A stretch of DNA of 64,000 nt from assembly GCF_009936235.1 (NCBI RefSeq), contig NZ_AP022314.1:3596001-3660000 (forward strand). Direction: 5' to 3'. A program made the position numbers and the translations under genes. The notes under the pieces are model-generated. The model was not told where the DNA came from. It did not search any database and saw nothing but the letters and a program-made list of their open reading frames with translations. Shown here piece by piece: positions 16,750 through 26,055 of the stretch (its first letter is position 1; each line of letters begins with the position of its first letter). This DNA comes from Mycobacterium xenopi. Its GTDB lineage: Bacteria > Actinomycetota > Actinomycetes > Mycobacteriales > Mycobacteriaceae.

Positions 16750-17994
16750 GTGGATTTCACACTGCCCGAACACCTTCCAAGGCTGCTAGCCGAGATGGAC
16801 GCTTTCATCGAGGCTGAGATCGCGCCGCTCCAGGCCGAACACATGCAGTATTTCGACCACCGTCGGGAATTCGCCCGCACCGACCTGGATAATGGCGGCA
16901 TTCCACGTCGGGCGTGGGAGGATCTGCTCGACGAAATGCGTCGGCGCGCCGACAAGGCGGGGTGGCTGCGCTACGGATTGCCGTCATCGCTGGGCGGGCG
17001 CGACGGCACCAACCTTGATATGGCCGTCATCCGTGAACACTTGGCGCACAAAGGGATCGGGCTGCACAACGACCTCCAGAACGAGTCGTCGATTGTCGGC
17101 AACTTCCCGCAGGTGATCATGATAGAGCGGTTCGGCACCGACGAGCAGCGCCGCGAATGGTCCGAGGCTCTGATCACCGGGAAACGCTCGATGGCGTTCG
17201 GGCTCACTGAGCCGCAGCATGGATCGGACGCGACCTGGCTGGAAACCCGCGCCAAGCGAGACGGCGACGACTGGGTCATCAACGGCGCCAAGCGGTGGAA
17301 CACCGGCGTGCACCGCGCCACGCATGACCTGATCTTCGCTCGCACCTCCGGTGAGCCGGGACAGGCCACAGGCATCACGGCGTTCCTGGTGCCGACCGAT
17401 GCGCCGGGCTTCACGGTGCCGTTCTACTGGTGGACTTTCAACATGCCCACCGACCACGGCGAAGTCGAACTGCGGGACGTGCGGGTGCCCGCCGACGCGG
17501 TGCTCGGCGAAGTCGACCGCGGCTTGGACGTTGCGCAGACGTTCTTGCACGAAAACCGGATTCGGCAAGCGGCCAGCAGCCTCGGCGCAGCGCAGTACTG
17601 CATTGACCGCGCCGCCGAGTACGCCGGCAAGCGAACAGTGTTCGGCAAACCGCTGTCGCTCAACCAGGCCGTGCAATGGCCGCTGGCCGAACTGCAGACC
17701 GAAGCCCAGATGGTGCGGCTGCTGGTGTACTACGCCGCTTGGCATTTAGATCACAACCACCATCTGGAGGTCTCCGACAAGGTTTCGATGGCCAACTACC
17801 GCGCCAACCGGTTGGTGTGCGACGCCGCAGACCGGGCCATGCAGGTCTTCGGTGGCCTCGGCTACAGTCGCCATGAGCCGTTCGAGCATATCTACCGCCA
17901 CCATCGCCGCTACCGGATCACAGAGGGCTCCGAGGAAATCCAGATCCGCCGGGTTGCCCAGCGGCTGTTCCAATTCGACAAGGTGCGTACGTGA
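16750..17994 (+). CDS. Acyl-CoA dehydrogenase
   Basis: A 414-residue acyl-CoA dehydrogenase of the longer ACAD10/11-like bacterial group. It has FGLTEPQHGSDATWLETRA and WVINGAKRWNTG in the FAD/substrate region and FGGLGYSRHEPFEHIYRHHRRYRITEGSEEIQIRRV at the C-terminus, with the EGSEE glutamate. GTG at 16750 was preferred because GAGGAGG (16737-16743) is ideally spaced; an upstream TTG would lie inside that site. The next gene, an APH-like kinase, overlaps it by GTGA. An ACAD next to such a kinase recalls the ACAD10/ACAD11 kinase-dehydrogenase fusions that process 4-hydroxy acids; that link is inference. Confidence 0.88.
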   Translation: MDFTLPEHLPRLLAEMDAFIEAEIAPLQAEHMQYFDHRREFARTDLDNGGIPRRAWEDLLDEMRRRADKAGWLRYGLPSSLGGRDGTNLDMAVIREHLAHKGIGLHNDLQNESSIVGNFPQVIMIERFGTDEQRREWSEALITGKRSMAFGLTEPQHGSDATWLETRAKRDGDDWVINGAKRWNTGVHRATHDLIFARTSGEPGQATGITAFLVPTDAPGFTVPFYWWTFNMPTDHGEVELRDVRVPADAVLGEVDRGLDVAQTFLHENRIRQAASSLGAAQYCIDRAAEYAGKRTVFGKPLSLNQAVQWPLAELQTEAQMVRLLVYYAAWHLDHNHHLEVSDKVSMANYRANRLVCDAADRAMQVFGGLGYSRHEPFEHIYRHHRRYRITEGSEEIQIRRVAQRLFQFDKVRT

Positions 17995-19373
17995 CCACCG
18001 TCGACCAGTTGCAGGCCAGCCTGCCGGCAGTCTTGCGTCCGGTGCTGGGCGCGGACGTGGCGATCGAGAATCTGCGCGTGCTGACCGGCGGTGCCAGCCG
18101 AAGCACCTGGGCATTCGACGCCGTCACACCTAGTGGCCGTCGCTCGCTGATCCTGCGCACCGGAGCACCTGACGACATGCACGCCGGTATGGAACGCGAA
18201 GCCCGGGTGCAGGCCGCCGCCGAGGCGGCCGGGGCTCCTGTCCCACACATTCTTGTTGCCACGGATTCTGTTGCGCCGCTTGGCAATCCGTTTCTGATCT
18301 GCGACGAGATCAAAGGTGAAACGATTGTGCGGCGCATCGACCGCCAACTCGAGCGTGCCGGAGGGGCCGCTGTCCGGGCCCGGCTGCTGCGGCAATGCGC
18401 CCAGGCGCTGGCCGCCATCCACCGTGCCGACCCGAGCGGTGTGGAGCTCGACACGCAAGACCAACTTGCCGAGTGGCGGGCGCGGCTAGACGCCATGGGC
18501 GATACCACGGCAACCTTCGAATGGGCGTTTCGCTGGCTGGGCGCGCGCCGGCCACCGCCGTCGGCTGCTCGTCTGGTGCACGGCGACTTCCGGATGGGAA
18601 ACCTCATCGTCGACGGCAGCGAACTTGCGGCCGTTCTGGATTGGGAGCTGGTGCATATCGGCGAGGTGTATGAGGATCTGGCCTGGTTTTGCGTTCGCGC
18701 CTGGCGGTTCGGCGCACCGGCCAGCCGTGGCGCGGGAGGCCTGGGCAGCGTCGAAAGCTTCCTATCGGCCTATGAGGAAGCTAGCGGCACTATGGTCGAC
18801 CGAAAGTGGTTCAACTGGTGGCTAATATTGGCCACACTGCGCTGGGGCATCATTTGCCGATACCAGGCGCATCGGCACCTCAGCGGACAAGTCCGCTCGG
18901 TGGAGTTGGCAACGATCGGCCGCAGGGTCTGCGAGACCGAGTGGGATCTACTCGAGCTGCTGGACCCGGGCAACGCTGTCCGAGACATAGCGACGACTGG
19001 ATCCGGACAAGCCGACCGCCACCGCACCGCTCTTTATGGCCGTCCCACCGCTCCCGAACTAGTCGCCGCGGTGGCCGAGTTTTTGGAAACCGATGTCCGC
19101 CAAGCGACCAGCGGGCGGGTCAACTTCCACGCGAGGGTCGCTGCGAACGCGCTGCGGATGGTCGAACGCGAACTACTCGCGGCCGAGGACCGCGCCGCGC
19201 GCACGGCGCTAGCTCGCCTGGGCTTCACCGACGAGGCCGAACTGGCCGCCGCGATCCGCGGCGGTGATCTTGATCAGAGGGCCGCGGATGTGACGTCGTG
19301 TCTGCGCACCCTGGTCAAGCATCGGTTAGCCGTCGTTCATCCTGGGTATGAGGAGTCAGACGACAACGGGTAG
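17991..19373 (+). CDS. APH-like phosphotransferase with DUF6285-like C-terminal domain
   Basis: A 460-residue protein. Residues about 30-320 form an aminoglycoside-phosphotransferase-like kinase: glycine-rich LTGGASRSTWAF, catalytic LVHGDFRMGNLIVD (HGDxxxxN) and metal-binding VLDWELVHIGEVYEDLAW. The last 110 residues or so (PTAPELVAAVAEFLETDV to the end) resemble the small DUF6285 domain that often follows such kinases as a separate gene; here the two appear fused. The GTG start overlaps the acyl-CoA dehydrogenase stop by 4 bases. The substrate is more likely a hydroxyacyl-CoA or hydroxy acid than an antibiotic. Confidence 0.8.
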   Translation: MTTVDQLQASLPAVLRPVLGADVAIENLRVLTGGASRSTWAFDAVTPSGRRSLILRTGAPDDMHAGMEREARVQAAAEAAGAPVPHILVATDSVAPLGNPFLICDEIKGETIVRRIDRQLERAGGAAVRARLLRQCAQALAAIHRADPSGVELDTQDQLAEWRARLDAMGDTTATFEWAFRWLGARRPPPSAARLVHGDFRMGNLIVDGSELAAVLDWELVHIGEVYEDLAWFCVRAWRFGAPASRGAGGLGSVESFLSAYEEASGTMVDRKWFNWWLILATLRWGIICRYQAHRHLSGQVRSVELATIGRRVCETEWDLLELLDPGNAVRDIATTGSGQADRHRTALYGRPTAPELVAAVAEFLETDVRQATSGRVNFHARVAANALRMVERELLAAEDRAARTALARLGFTDEAELAAAIRGGDLDQRAADVTSCLRTLVKHRLAVVHPGYEESDDNG

Positions 19374-19395
19374 GTGTGAACGGGAAATTTTGAAA

Positions 19396-20088
19396 TCAGT
19401 TGCGACGCAACGTGTTGGCTCGGTAAAACTCGACGAAGTCGCCATAGCCGCACGTTTCCGCCAGAGCAAGCTCGCCTTCGCGATCGGCCGCCTCGAGATC
19501 TTCCATCCACTGCCGCAGAAGGAATGCACCAGTTTCACGTGCTGCCGGTGAGGCGTGCGGCACACCACGCAACCGACTGAGGCGACGGATGTATTGCTCA
19601 GCCAGGGTCAGCCGGTGGACGCCGGTTACCAGATCGATTGCCTCACCGGCCCATAGCCGCACCATGCGCCGATAGGCGCAGATTTCTTCCGCCGGCAATC
19701 CGGCGGTACGGAGAACAAACCGAGCTTTGCCGAGCTCAGCCAACAGCTCGGCGCGCCGGGTCTTGAGATTCTCACGCGACATCAACAAATCAGCTCCGAT
19801 GCGGCCATCGGTCACCGGAGCAGGCGGTCGGCTTGGCAACGGCGGATGTATCGCATGGCCGACGTCGACTCGCGCCCAATCGCCGAAACTCTCTGCCCAT
19901 AAACCAAATTCGCCAATGGCAACGTTAAGCTCGGCCCGGTGACGGTCGAGGTGCGCGGCGAATTTGTTCCGTCCCTTGGCGGCCATCAATTGCGACGCCT
20001 GGACAGCGGCCTGGGTGAACGCGCCGTGGGCCGCAACCAGTGCACTGATCTGGTCGCGGCCCCGCTGCTTGCTGTCGATGTCGGTCAC
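19396..20088 (-). CDS. Unknown protein coupled to ThiI
   Basis: A 230-residue protein I do not recognise. It is predicted mostly helical and rich in Arg, Ala and Leu, without signal peptide or membrane segments. A proline-rich linker (HPPLPSRPPAPV, about residues 80-91) separates an N-terminal helical part from a C-terminal part ending in CGYGDFVEFYRANTL. GTG at 20088 was chosen because it overlaps the ThiI stop by four bases (GTGA, 20085-20088), indicating translational coupling. The longer frame to 20154 would overlap thiI by 70 bases. Coupling suggests a role linked to tRNA thiolation, but nothing in the sequence proves it. Confidence 0.6.
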   Translation of the reverse strand: MTDIDSKQRGRDQISALVAAHGAFTQAAVQASQLMAAKGRNKFAAHLDRHRAELNVAIGEFGLWAESFGDWARVDVGHAIHPPLPSRPPAPVTDGRIGADLLMSRENLKTRRAELLAELGKARFVLRTAGLPAEEICAYRRMVRLWAGEAIDLVTGVHRLTLAEQYIRRLSRLRGVPHASPAARETGAFLLRQWMEDLEAADREGELALAETCGYGDFVEFYRANTLRRN

Positions 20089-21395
20089 TGGTGCGTGTGC
20101 TGGTCCTTCACGGTTGTCGCTTCCTGCGGCGCCGCCTCGGCGGTGGCCCCGCACGAATCGAGATCGAACTCCTGAATGTGGCTCAGCACATTATCGACGA
20201 GGGTATCCATCCCGGCACGGGCTTCAACATCAGTGAGTCGCCCAACAGTCGTGTGCGTGGCCACCCTCGGGGGCTGGAACAGCTGACAGCAGTCCTGATC
20301 CGGCAATACGGAGATCTCGGCAGTGCCGATCTGCCGCGCTTCATCGATGATTTCCAGCTTGTCGAAGGCAAGCAGTGGCCGCAGCACCGGCAAGCTGGCG
20401 GCTTCCTCGGCAACCGCGAGATTGGCCAGGGTCTGGCTGGACACCTGGCCCAGGCTGTCACCGGTGACCAGGGCCTGCGCGCCGACTCGGCGGGCGAGCA
20501 CATCGGCCACGCGCAGATACAGTCGACGCTGAGCCACGATCTGCGCCTCACCGGCACCGCTGGTCGCCAGCGTGCGCTGGGCGCTTCCCACCGCGGCTAC
20601 GTATAGCCGTGAGCCTGGCTGGAAACGGCTCAGCTGACGTGCCAGCGCATACGCCTTGTACGTCGAGCTGGGGTCGGTGAACGGTGCGCCGGTACAGTGC
20701 AGGAAATCGCAGCGCAATCCCCGCCGCATCGCCCGGTAGGCTGCGACCGGAGAGTCGAATCCGCCGGAAAGCAGAACCAACGCATGGCCGCTGGATCCCA
20801 CCGGCAGGCCACCTCGGCCGCGATATCGCTCCACACCGAGGAAGATTTCACGCCAGTCAACTTCTACCCAGAGCTCCACGTCGGGGTGCTTCAAGTCGAC
20901 CCGCCATCCCAGCTCGCCGCACACCCGCGCTCCGATGCGAGCCGCGAGTTGCTCGGAGGTCAACCCAAACCGCCTGTCGCGTCTCCTGCAGCGCACTGCA
21001 AATGTCGGCGTTCGCCCCCCGTCGTGGCGCTCGCGCAGCAGCTGCACGGCGGCGACCTCCGCCGCCGCGGCCGATTTCGCGACCCGCCACACCGGCTGGA
21101 CGACGCTAAGACCGATGACGTCACGAGCCCGTGCAACGATTTCCGCCTGCGACAACGGGGGCGCCGACACCGCCAAAACCCCACTGCGCCGCCGCAATTG
21201 CACCTTCGGAGGCGTCTCGTTTCCACGGGCCATGGCATGCCGCAGGTTACGCACGAGATGCCGCGCGAATAGCTGCTGATTGCGGCGCTTGAGCGCCAGC
21301 TCTCCGTACTTCAGCAGCACGCATGGCTCGATGCGCAGACGGCTCGGCGGCGAAGTTCGGCTGGCCGTAACCGACTCAGAAGAAGCGGACGTCAT
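20085..21395 (-). CDS. thiI: tRNA 4-thiouridine synthase ThiI
   Basis: A 436-residue ThiI-like enzyme. An N-terminal ferredoxin-like/THUMP region (VLLKYGELALKRRNQQLFARHL, about residues 26-47) is followed by a PP-loop ATPase with SGGFDS (210-215) and the C-terminal GDSLGQVSSQTLANL and LPDQDCCQLF segments. The last contains the conserved Cys of the catalytic domain. The rhodanese domain of enterobacterial ThiI is absent, as in many Gram-positives, so sulfur must be delivered by another route. It acts in 4-thiouridine formation in tRNA and possibly thiazole synthesis. It is coupled to the unknown gene downstream. Confidence 0.85.
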   Translation of the reverse strand: MTSASSESVTASRTSPPSRLRIEPCVLLKYGELALKRRNQQLFARHLVRNLRHAMARGNETPPKVQLRRRSGVLAVSAPPLSQAEIVARARDVIGLSVVQPVWRVAKSAAAAEVAAVQLLRERHDGGRTPTFAVRCRRRDRRFGLTSEQLAARIGARVCGELGWRVDLKHPDVELWVEVDWREIFLGVERYRGRGGLPVGSSGHALVLLSGGFDSPVAAYRAMRRGLRCDFLHCTGAPFTDPSSTYKAYALARQLSRFQPGSRLYVAAVGSAQRTLATSGAGEAQIVAQRRLYLRVADVLARRVGAQALVTGDSLGQVSSQTLANLAVAEEAASLPVLRPLLAFDKLEIIDEARQIGTAEISVLPDQDCCQLFQPPRVATHTTVGRLTDVEARAGMDTLVDNVLSHIQEFDLDSCGATAEAAPQEATTVKDQHTHQ

Positions 21396-21895
21396 CCCTC
21401 CACCCTGCCCGCAACCGGGGCGATCGACACAATAGGCAGGTGTGCTCTGGGTGAACTACCAGGCTACCCCGTCGGGTACCCTCGCTGCCGCTCCGGCACC
21501 GCGCCGCGCGCTATCACGGACGCTGGACCGCGGCCAGCTGCCACGAGCCGAACCAGGCTGAGCCGCCGACTCATGCCTCTGAGCAGGCACTCCGCAAGCT
21601 GTGGCACATCCAAAGGCATTTGCACTGTACATTATTGAGCGTTCCAGCCTCAGGTTGCCGAAGCCACTGCGAGCAAGTCGCGCCGCAATACATGGCGGTT
21701 CATACCGACAAGCCGACTTGGCATCCCACCCCCGACAGCGAGGCTTGCCGTGGCAGGCGGTTGGGAGAGCACGGTGACGTCGTGCTGACAGGACGAGCAC
21801 CGCCACACATTTTCGGCACCTGGGGTGCACGCGATCAACGGCTGAGCATTGCACACTTCTCGTTTGCTGCAACCGATAGCAACGGGGGTGAGTCA
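21396..21895. other. Intergenic region between thiI and the DUF4193 gene
   Basis: About 500 bases with no reading frame of convincing composition or similarity on either strand. It must hold the divergent promoters of thiI and the small gene at 21896. A candidate AT-richer promoter patch lies around 21618-21640 (TTGCACTGTACATTATTGAGC). I see no RNA gene or repeat. Confidence 0.5.
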
Positions 21896-22198
21896 ATGGC
21901 CATCGACTACGACGCGCTCCGGCCGTCCGACATCGTCGACGACGATGAGGACTCGCTGCAGGAACTCGCGGCGCGGCGCTCCCCCGCGCCGTCTCTCGAG
22001 GTCGATGTGGACGAGTCAGAAGCTGCCGAATCCTTCGAACTGCCCGGTGCCGACCTGTCCGATGAGGAGTTGTCGGTGCGGGTCATCCCCATGCAACGTG
22101 ACGAATTCACCTGCTCGAGTTGTTTTCTGGTCCAGCACCGCAGCCGCTTGGCCAGCCACCGGGACGGGGTGATGATTTGCCGCGACTGCGCCGGCTAG
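21896..22198 (+). CDS. DUF4193-family small acidic zinc-ribbon-like protein
   Basis: A 100-residue protein, acidic in its first two thirds (DDDEDSLQEL, DVDESEAAESFELPG). It ends in a CxxC...CxxC zinc-ribbon-like unit, FTCSSCFLVQHRSRLA and MICRDCAG. This is the actinobacterial DUF4193 family, of which M. tuberculosis has a member of the same length. The ATG at 21896 is preceded by GGGGGTGA. Function is unknown; the acidic tail plus zinc ribbon suggests contact with a basic partner such as RNA polymerase or a ribosomal protein, which is speculation. Confidence 0.85.
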   Translation: MAIDYDALRPSDIVDDDEDSLQELAARRSPAPSLEVDVDESEAAESFELPGADLSDEELSVRVIPMQRDEFTCSSCFLVQHRSRLASHRDGVMICRDCAG

Positions 22199-23206
22199 CC
22201 GGGCGCCGAAACCGCCATGGGCCGTGACAGCACCCGGTGATGGCACTCTACCCGGTCTGCGAGCTGCAAGGAATATACTCAAGGGCTGCTCGACGAGATG
22301 GCAGCGAGGGGCCGTGTGCCCGAAAATTGTTGATTTACTGACTATTACGTGTGCGGATGACGGCATCAACCTGTCTCGCGCATTGAAGACCGTTATGCAC
22401 CGCTGTCATCGACGGCCTGGTGCCTCCGGCGATGGCACTGGGATGTCGTCGGCCGCGCAAGACCGTTGGCAGGCATAGCACCGGTATGGCCGCGAGCGCG
22501 AGACGGTGGTTGAGAAGCATGAGCACCGGAAGTGATTGCACCGCAGGCCGTTTTACGAGCGCGGCGTGTCATATCCATCCAACCTCGACGGACTTGAGGA
22601 CCCCAGCGCGTTCCGCGGCGGTCTGTACCAGAGCAGGGCCGGCGTGTCGACACAACCGCGCCCGGCTGGCCCAGAAGAAGTCATGATCGCTGGCTACCGC
22701 GATCCGAGTCATCGACGGCAATGATTACAGCGGGGCTTGCCAGGGCCCGCCGCGGGTAGGCCGTTGGTGTCCATCGCGGGGCGGCCCCTGCCACCACGCG
22801 GCCGCAAATCCGCTCCGGCGCCTGTCCTGGCAGCACGACAGCAGCACCCGAGCCGGGCAAGTACTTCGCTGAAAGCGAACAAGCCGTGCGGCAACGGATG
22901 CCTATAATCTTTCTCACCCTGCACAGTTGGTTAAGCACCTAGCCACGGCGGGGCGGCCGAAGCGGTAGCGGACGACCGATCCAGCACTGCTCGACCGAAT
23001 CCAGGCGGGCCATCAAGCGTAGTGCTTCCGGCGGCTGCCCGGATCCGCGCCGACAGCGTCGAAGCGACTCGTCCACCAACTGGCGCCAGGGATCCGCCCC
23101 ACGCACATTGAGGCCATCAACAACATTCGGGAATTGCGCGAAGTCGCCGACCGGTTACCCACCGCATCACCGAACGCTCGGCCCCTTTTCCAGCCAGCAA
23201 AAGGAC
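22199..23206. other. Gene-poor 1-kb region before the PucR gene
   Basis: No convincing gene. Several short frames exist but have poor composition. From 23041 to about 23160 one frame reads as plausible protein (ASKRLVHQLAPG then HIEAINNIRELREVADRL) but is bounded by stops upstream and runs out of frame with the PucR gene, so it may be a gene remnant. No tRNA or repeat was recognised. Confidence 0.4.
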
Positions 23207-24919
23207 ATGAACACCGAAGCTCACTATCGAGTGGACACCGTCGAGACCGTCGACGTGTCCGATGGTCTGGCTGAGCTGGCTGCGATCAACTTTGATCAGC
23301 TCGATGGCGAAGAAATTTTGCAGAAGGCAAGCTCAGCCGTCGCCACGCTGACGCCATGCCGGGTGGAGGCGGCCTACCGATGTGTCGACGGCATGCTCAC
23401 GGGCCCGCCGGGTGAATCGCACCGGCCCGACCTCGAAAGCCAGCTGGCCGAGTGCCATACCGACGGACCGGTCGCGCTGGCCGACGCCCGATGGGCGTGG
23501 GCGTATGCGCTGCGCGGCCAAGACAGCGTCCACGGCTACCTGGTTGTCAGCGCCAGCGAGCCGCCGACGCGCGCACATTGCCTGTTGCTGACCCTGCTCG
23601 CGCAAAAGACGGGCGCGGCGTTGGCCTGCGCCCAGGTCCGGGCTCGCGGCGCTGGTTTGGCACGCAAGCTCGACGAGACACAGGCGAGACTGCAGGACGC
23701 CCAGCGGCGGCTGCGTCAGCGCGCCACCATGCACGAGATGTTCGTCGGCGTTTTGGCCTCCGGTGCCGGTGAACACGGCATCGCGACAGCTCTGCACCAA
23801 GTGACCGGGCTTCCGGTGTCCGTGGAAGACCGGTTCGGCAACCTCCTGGCCTGGGCTGGCCCCAACCAGCCGCAGCCGTATCCCAAACCGGACCGGAATA
23901 GCCGCGAACGGCTGCTCAAAACGCTGGCGGTGCGCAGCAACGCGATGCGGATCAAAGAACGCGTGGCCATTCTCGTCCGCTCGCGCGCCGCGGTCCTGGG
24001 CGTCTTGTCGCTTATCGACCCGGAGCTGCGCGCGCAAAACGAACAGGTAGAGGCTCTCGAATACGCCAGCACCATTCTCGCTATGGAGCTGTTCCGGCGG
24101 CGAAGCCTCGCCGAGACGGAGCTTGCCCTGCGCCGCGAATTGCTCGAGGACCTCCTGACAGGTACCGACGTAGCGGGCGCTTACGCCCGCGCCGAGGCGC
24201 TCGGGCACGATCTGCATGGCCCCCACTATGTAGTGCTGGTGCACTACCCGAACGTCACCCACGCCGTGCTGGCTGCGGCGGTGTGCCGGGCAGGCACCGC
24301 GCTGCGCCTGCGCTATCTGCACGGCCGCCACGACGGCATGGTGGTGCTCCTGGTCGACGAGCGCCCAGATCCGCGGGCACTGCACGAGGCGATCAGCGCC
24401 CGCTTGGGTAGCACCGGCGCGGTAATCGGAATCGGTACCCAGTGCCAGAGCCCGGCCGATTTCCCCGAATCTCTAGCCAAAGCCCGTCGGGCGCTTAACA
24501 TTCGATTGCACTCGGCGACGCCGCAAGGCGCATCGGCTTACGACGAGTTGGGGTTCTATCGGTTGGTGGACGCCGCTCAAAGCGGCGGCGCCGTCGAGGA
24601 ATACGTTCGCGAATGGCTAGGCGCGCTGCTCGATTACGACGAAAGGAAGAATTCCGACTTCGTCGCGACGCTCAGTCATTATCTCGAGTGCGGCGGCAAC
24701 TACGACGAAACGGCGGCCGCCTTGCACATTCACCGCAGTACGTTGCGCTACCGCCTGGCACGCATCGCTGAACTGACCGGCTATGACCTGCGCGACGTCG
24801 ACACCCGCTTCAACCTTCACGCCGCCACCCGGGCTTGGCGGTTCCTGAAGCCGGTCAACCGAAGCGACGCGACGGCCTCAATGACCGCCAGTCCCGGCGG
24901 CACTACTCGAGCCCACTGA
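23207..24919 (+). CDS. PucR-family transcriptional regulator
   Basis: A 570-residue regulator of the PucR/CdaR type. A GAF-like N-terminal sensor part is followed by a coiled-coil stretch (ARKLDETQARLQDAQRRLRQRA, about residues 150-171), a GGDEF-like CdaR middle domain (VVLVHYPNVTHAVLAA, GIGTQCQSPADFPESLAKARRAL) and the C-terminal helix-turn-helix YDETAAALHIHRSTLRYRLARI. The ATG at 23207 is preceded by AAAAGG; the frame extends 33 codons upstream without a better start. Such proteins usually activate catabolic genes nearby, but no obvious target flanks it. Confidence 0.85.
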   Translation: MNTEAHYRVDTVETVDVSDGLAELAAINFDQLDGEEILQKASSAVATLTPCRVEAAYRCVDGMLTGPPGESHRPDLESQLAECHTDGPVALADARWAWAYALRGQDSVHGYLVVSASEPPTRAHCLLLTLLAQKTGAALACAQVRARGAGLARKLDETQARLQDAQRRLRQRATMHEMFVGVLASGAGEHGIATALHQVTGLPVSVEDRFGNLLAWAGPNQPQPYPKPDRNSRERLLKTLAVRSNAMRIKERVAILVRSRAAVLGVLSLIDPELRAQNEQVEALEYASTILAMELFRRRSLAETELALRRELLEDLLTGTDVAGAYARAEALGHDLHGPHYVVLVHYPNVTHAVLAAAVCRAGTALRLRYLHGRHDGMVVLLVDERPDPRALHEAISARLGSTGAVIGIGTQCQSPADFPESLAKARRALNIRLHSATPQGASAYDELGFYRLVDAAQSGGAVEEYVREWLGALLDYDERKNSDFVATLSHYLECGGNYDETAAALHIHRSTLRYRLARIAELTGYDLRDVDTRFNLHAATRAWRFLKPVNRSDATASMTASPGGTTRAH

Positions 24920-25020
24920 ATGTTTAGACCCCCCAGGTCGATTCCGCACGTTATGGTTAGATCGGTGGGGGTGACGTCGGGCCCTTCGGTGCTGTGCACA
25001 CTTGGCTTGCACCCACCGGG

Positions 25021-25425
25021 ATGTCGAACTTCTGCGACCCCGGCCGCGGGAGGCTTGAATTGAATCGATGTCACGAATCTGGCGGACACCTGGACTCGCT
25101 CACGGTGCACATCCAACGATCGCCGGCGGGCATGAGCGTCGTCCAGGTCAACGGGGCGCTTGTCGCTGATGGAACGGCGGCGCTGCGACGTGCAGTCGCC
25201 GGCGAGTTCCTGCGGTCGCCGGGTTTTCTGGCGCTCGACCTGTCCGGGGTCAGCCAAATCGATGGCGACGGCATCGATGCGCTGACATCGGCCGCGGTGC
25301 AAGCCGGTGAGTCCGACATCGGGTTTTGTCTGGTCGGTGCCCATCAAGGCCCCATCGCCGCCGCGTTGGCCGAGGCCGACTTGTCGGAGCTCTTCGAAAT
25401 CGTGCCGACTCTCGACGACATCTGA
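25021..25425 (+). CDS. STAS-domain protein
   Basis: A 134-residue protein with a single STAS domain (about residues 24-130): SLTVHIQRSPAGMSVVQVNGAL, then FLALDLSGVSQIDGDGIDAL. In anti-sigma-factor antagonists the loop reads D-S-S-G with the phosphorylated Ser in the fourth-from-end position. Here it reads D-G-D-G, so the phospho-acceptor is replaced by Asp. It may therefore act as a constitutive antagonist or a scaffold without kinase control. A GTG at 24994 is an alternative start. No anti-sigma kinase gene is adjacent. Confidence 0.75.
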   Translation: MSNFCDPGRGRLELNRCHESGGHLDSLTVHIQRSPAGMSVVQVNGALVADGTAALRRAVAGEFLRSPGFLALDLSGVSQIDGDGIDALTSAAVQAGESDIGFCLVGAHQGPIAAALAEADLSELFEIVPTLDDI

Positions 25426-25462
25426 CTTTCGTGGCTCACCTTCGGCTGCGACAACACCTGCG

Positions 25463-25954
25463 TTACCGGGCGTTACTGGGAGAGATGCCCTCAGCAAGCA
25501 CGCGCACCGCCCGAATGAGGCCCCGCATCAAATCGCCGCTGGACTTGAACTCTGACGCGGCGGCCGCGACGGCCTCTGGCGCGGCCCTCTGGGCACCGCG
25601 ACTGCGGACACCGGCACCGTAGACCACTTCGATCGCATGCCGGTTGGGGTCCACCGCCAGCAACACCGCCTTGTCGGGGACGGGCACCTTGGCCAACAGC
25701 TCGCGGGCCCGCGTGGCACTGTCCTCTCCGAGGTCGCCGATATAGACCGCGAGCCGGGCCTGGCACGCCCTGGTGCCGTAGGTCAGCTCGTCGTCGAGGC
25801 GGACCAGATCCGCAGCGCGGAACGGGTACCGCGGTGTTGCGTGCGCGGGCTCGGCCGCCTCTGAGATCCGGCCGCTGGCGGTGACCACGAAGCCGGGCGG
25901 AAGTTCGCGTCGCTCGACGGCCTGAGCGACGGTGGCCAGCTCACCGGTTGTCAC
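25463..25954 (-). CDS. TPM-domain-like (DUF5130-type) protein
   Basis: A 163-residue protein with the pattern of actinobacterial DUF5130/TPM-like proteins: GELATVAQAVERRELPPGFVVTASGRISEA, VAVYIGDLGEDS-like strand, and VPVPDKAVLLAVDPNRHAIEVVYGAGV. GTG at 25954 was chosen because GGGGAGGAAAA lies about ten bases upstream on the minus strand; a 10-codon-longer ATG start exists at 25984. No signal peptide or membrane helix is seen. Function is unknown. Confidence 0.65.
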   Translation of the reverse strand: MTTGELATVAQAVERRELPPGFVVTASGRISEAAEPAHATPRYPFRAADLVRLDDELTYGTRACQARLAVYIGDLGEDSATRARELLAKVPVPDKAVLLAVDPNRHAIEVVYGAGVRSRGAQRAAPEAVAAAASEFKSSGDLMRGLIRAVRVLAEGISPSNAR

Positions 25955-26055
25955 GAGCGCTTTTCCTCCCCAGAGGTCGATCACATAATGCGGGGAATCG
26001 GCGGTGTCGCCGTCCAGCGAACAGCATCGCGCAATCCCTCACCCGCGCCACTCAC

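Noticed and set aside
17991..19373. Antibiotic resistance (aminoglycoside phosphotransferase)
   Set aside because: The kinase belongs to the acyl-CoA-dehydrogenase-associated branch and is coupled to such a gene; no resistance context.
20085..20154. Longer N-terminus of the ThiI-coupled protein
   Set aside because: It would overlap thiI by 70 bases and start with low-complexity residues; the GTGA overlap start is more natural.
22199..23206. tRNA or other RNA gene in the gap
   Set aside because: No cloverleaf or known RNA motif could be found by eye.
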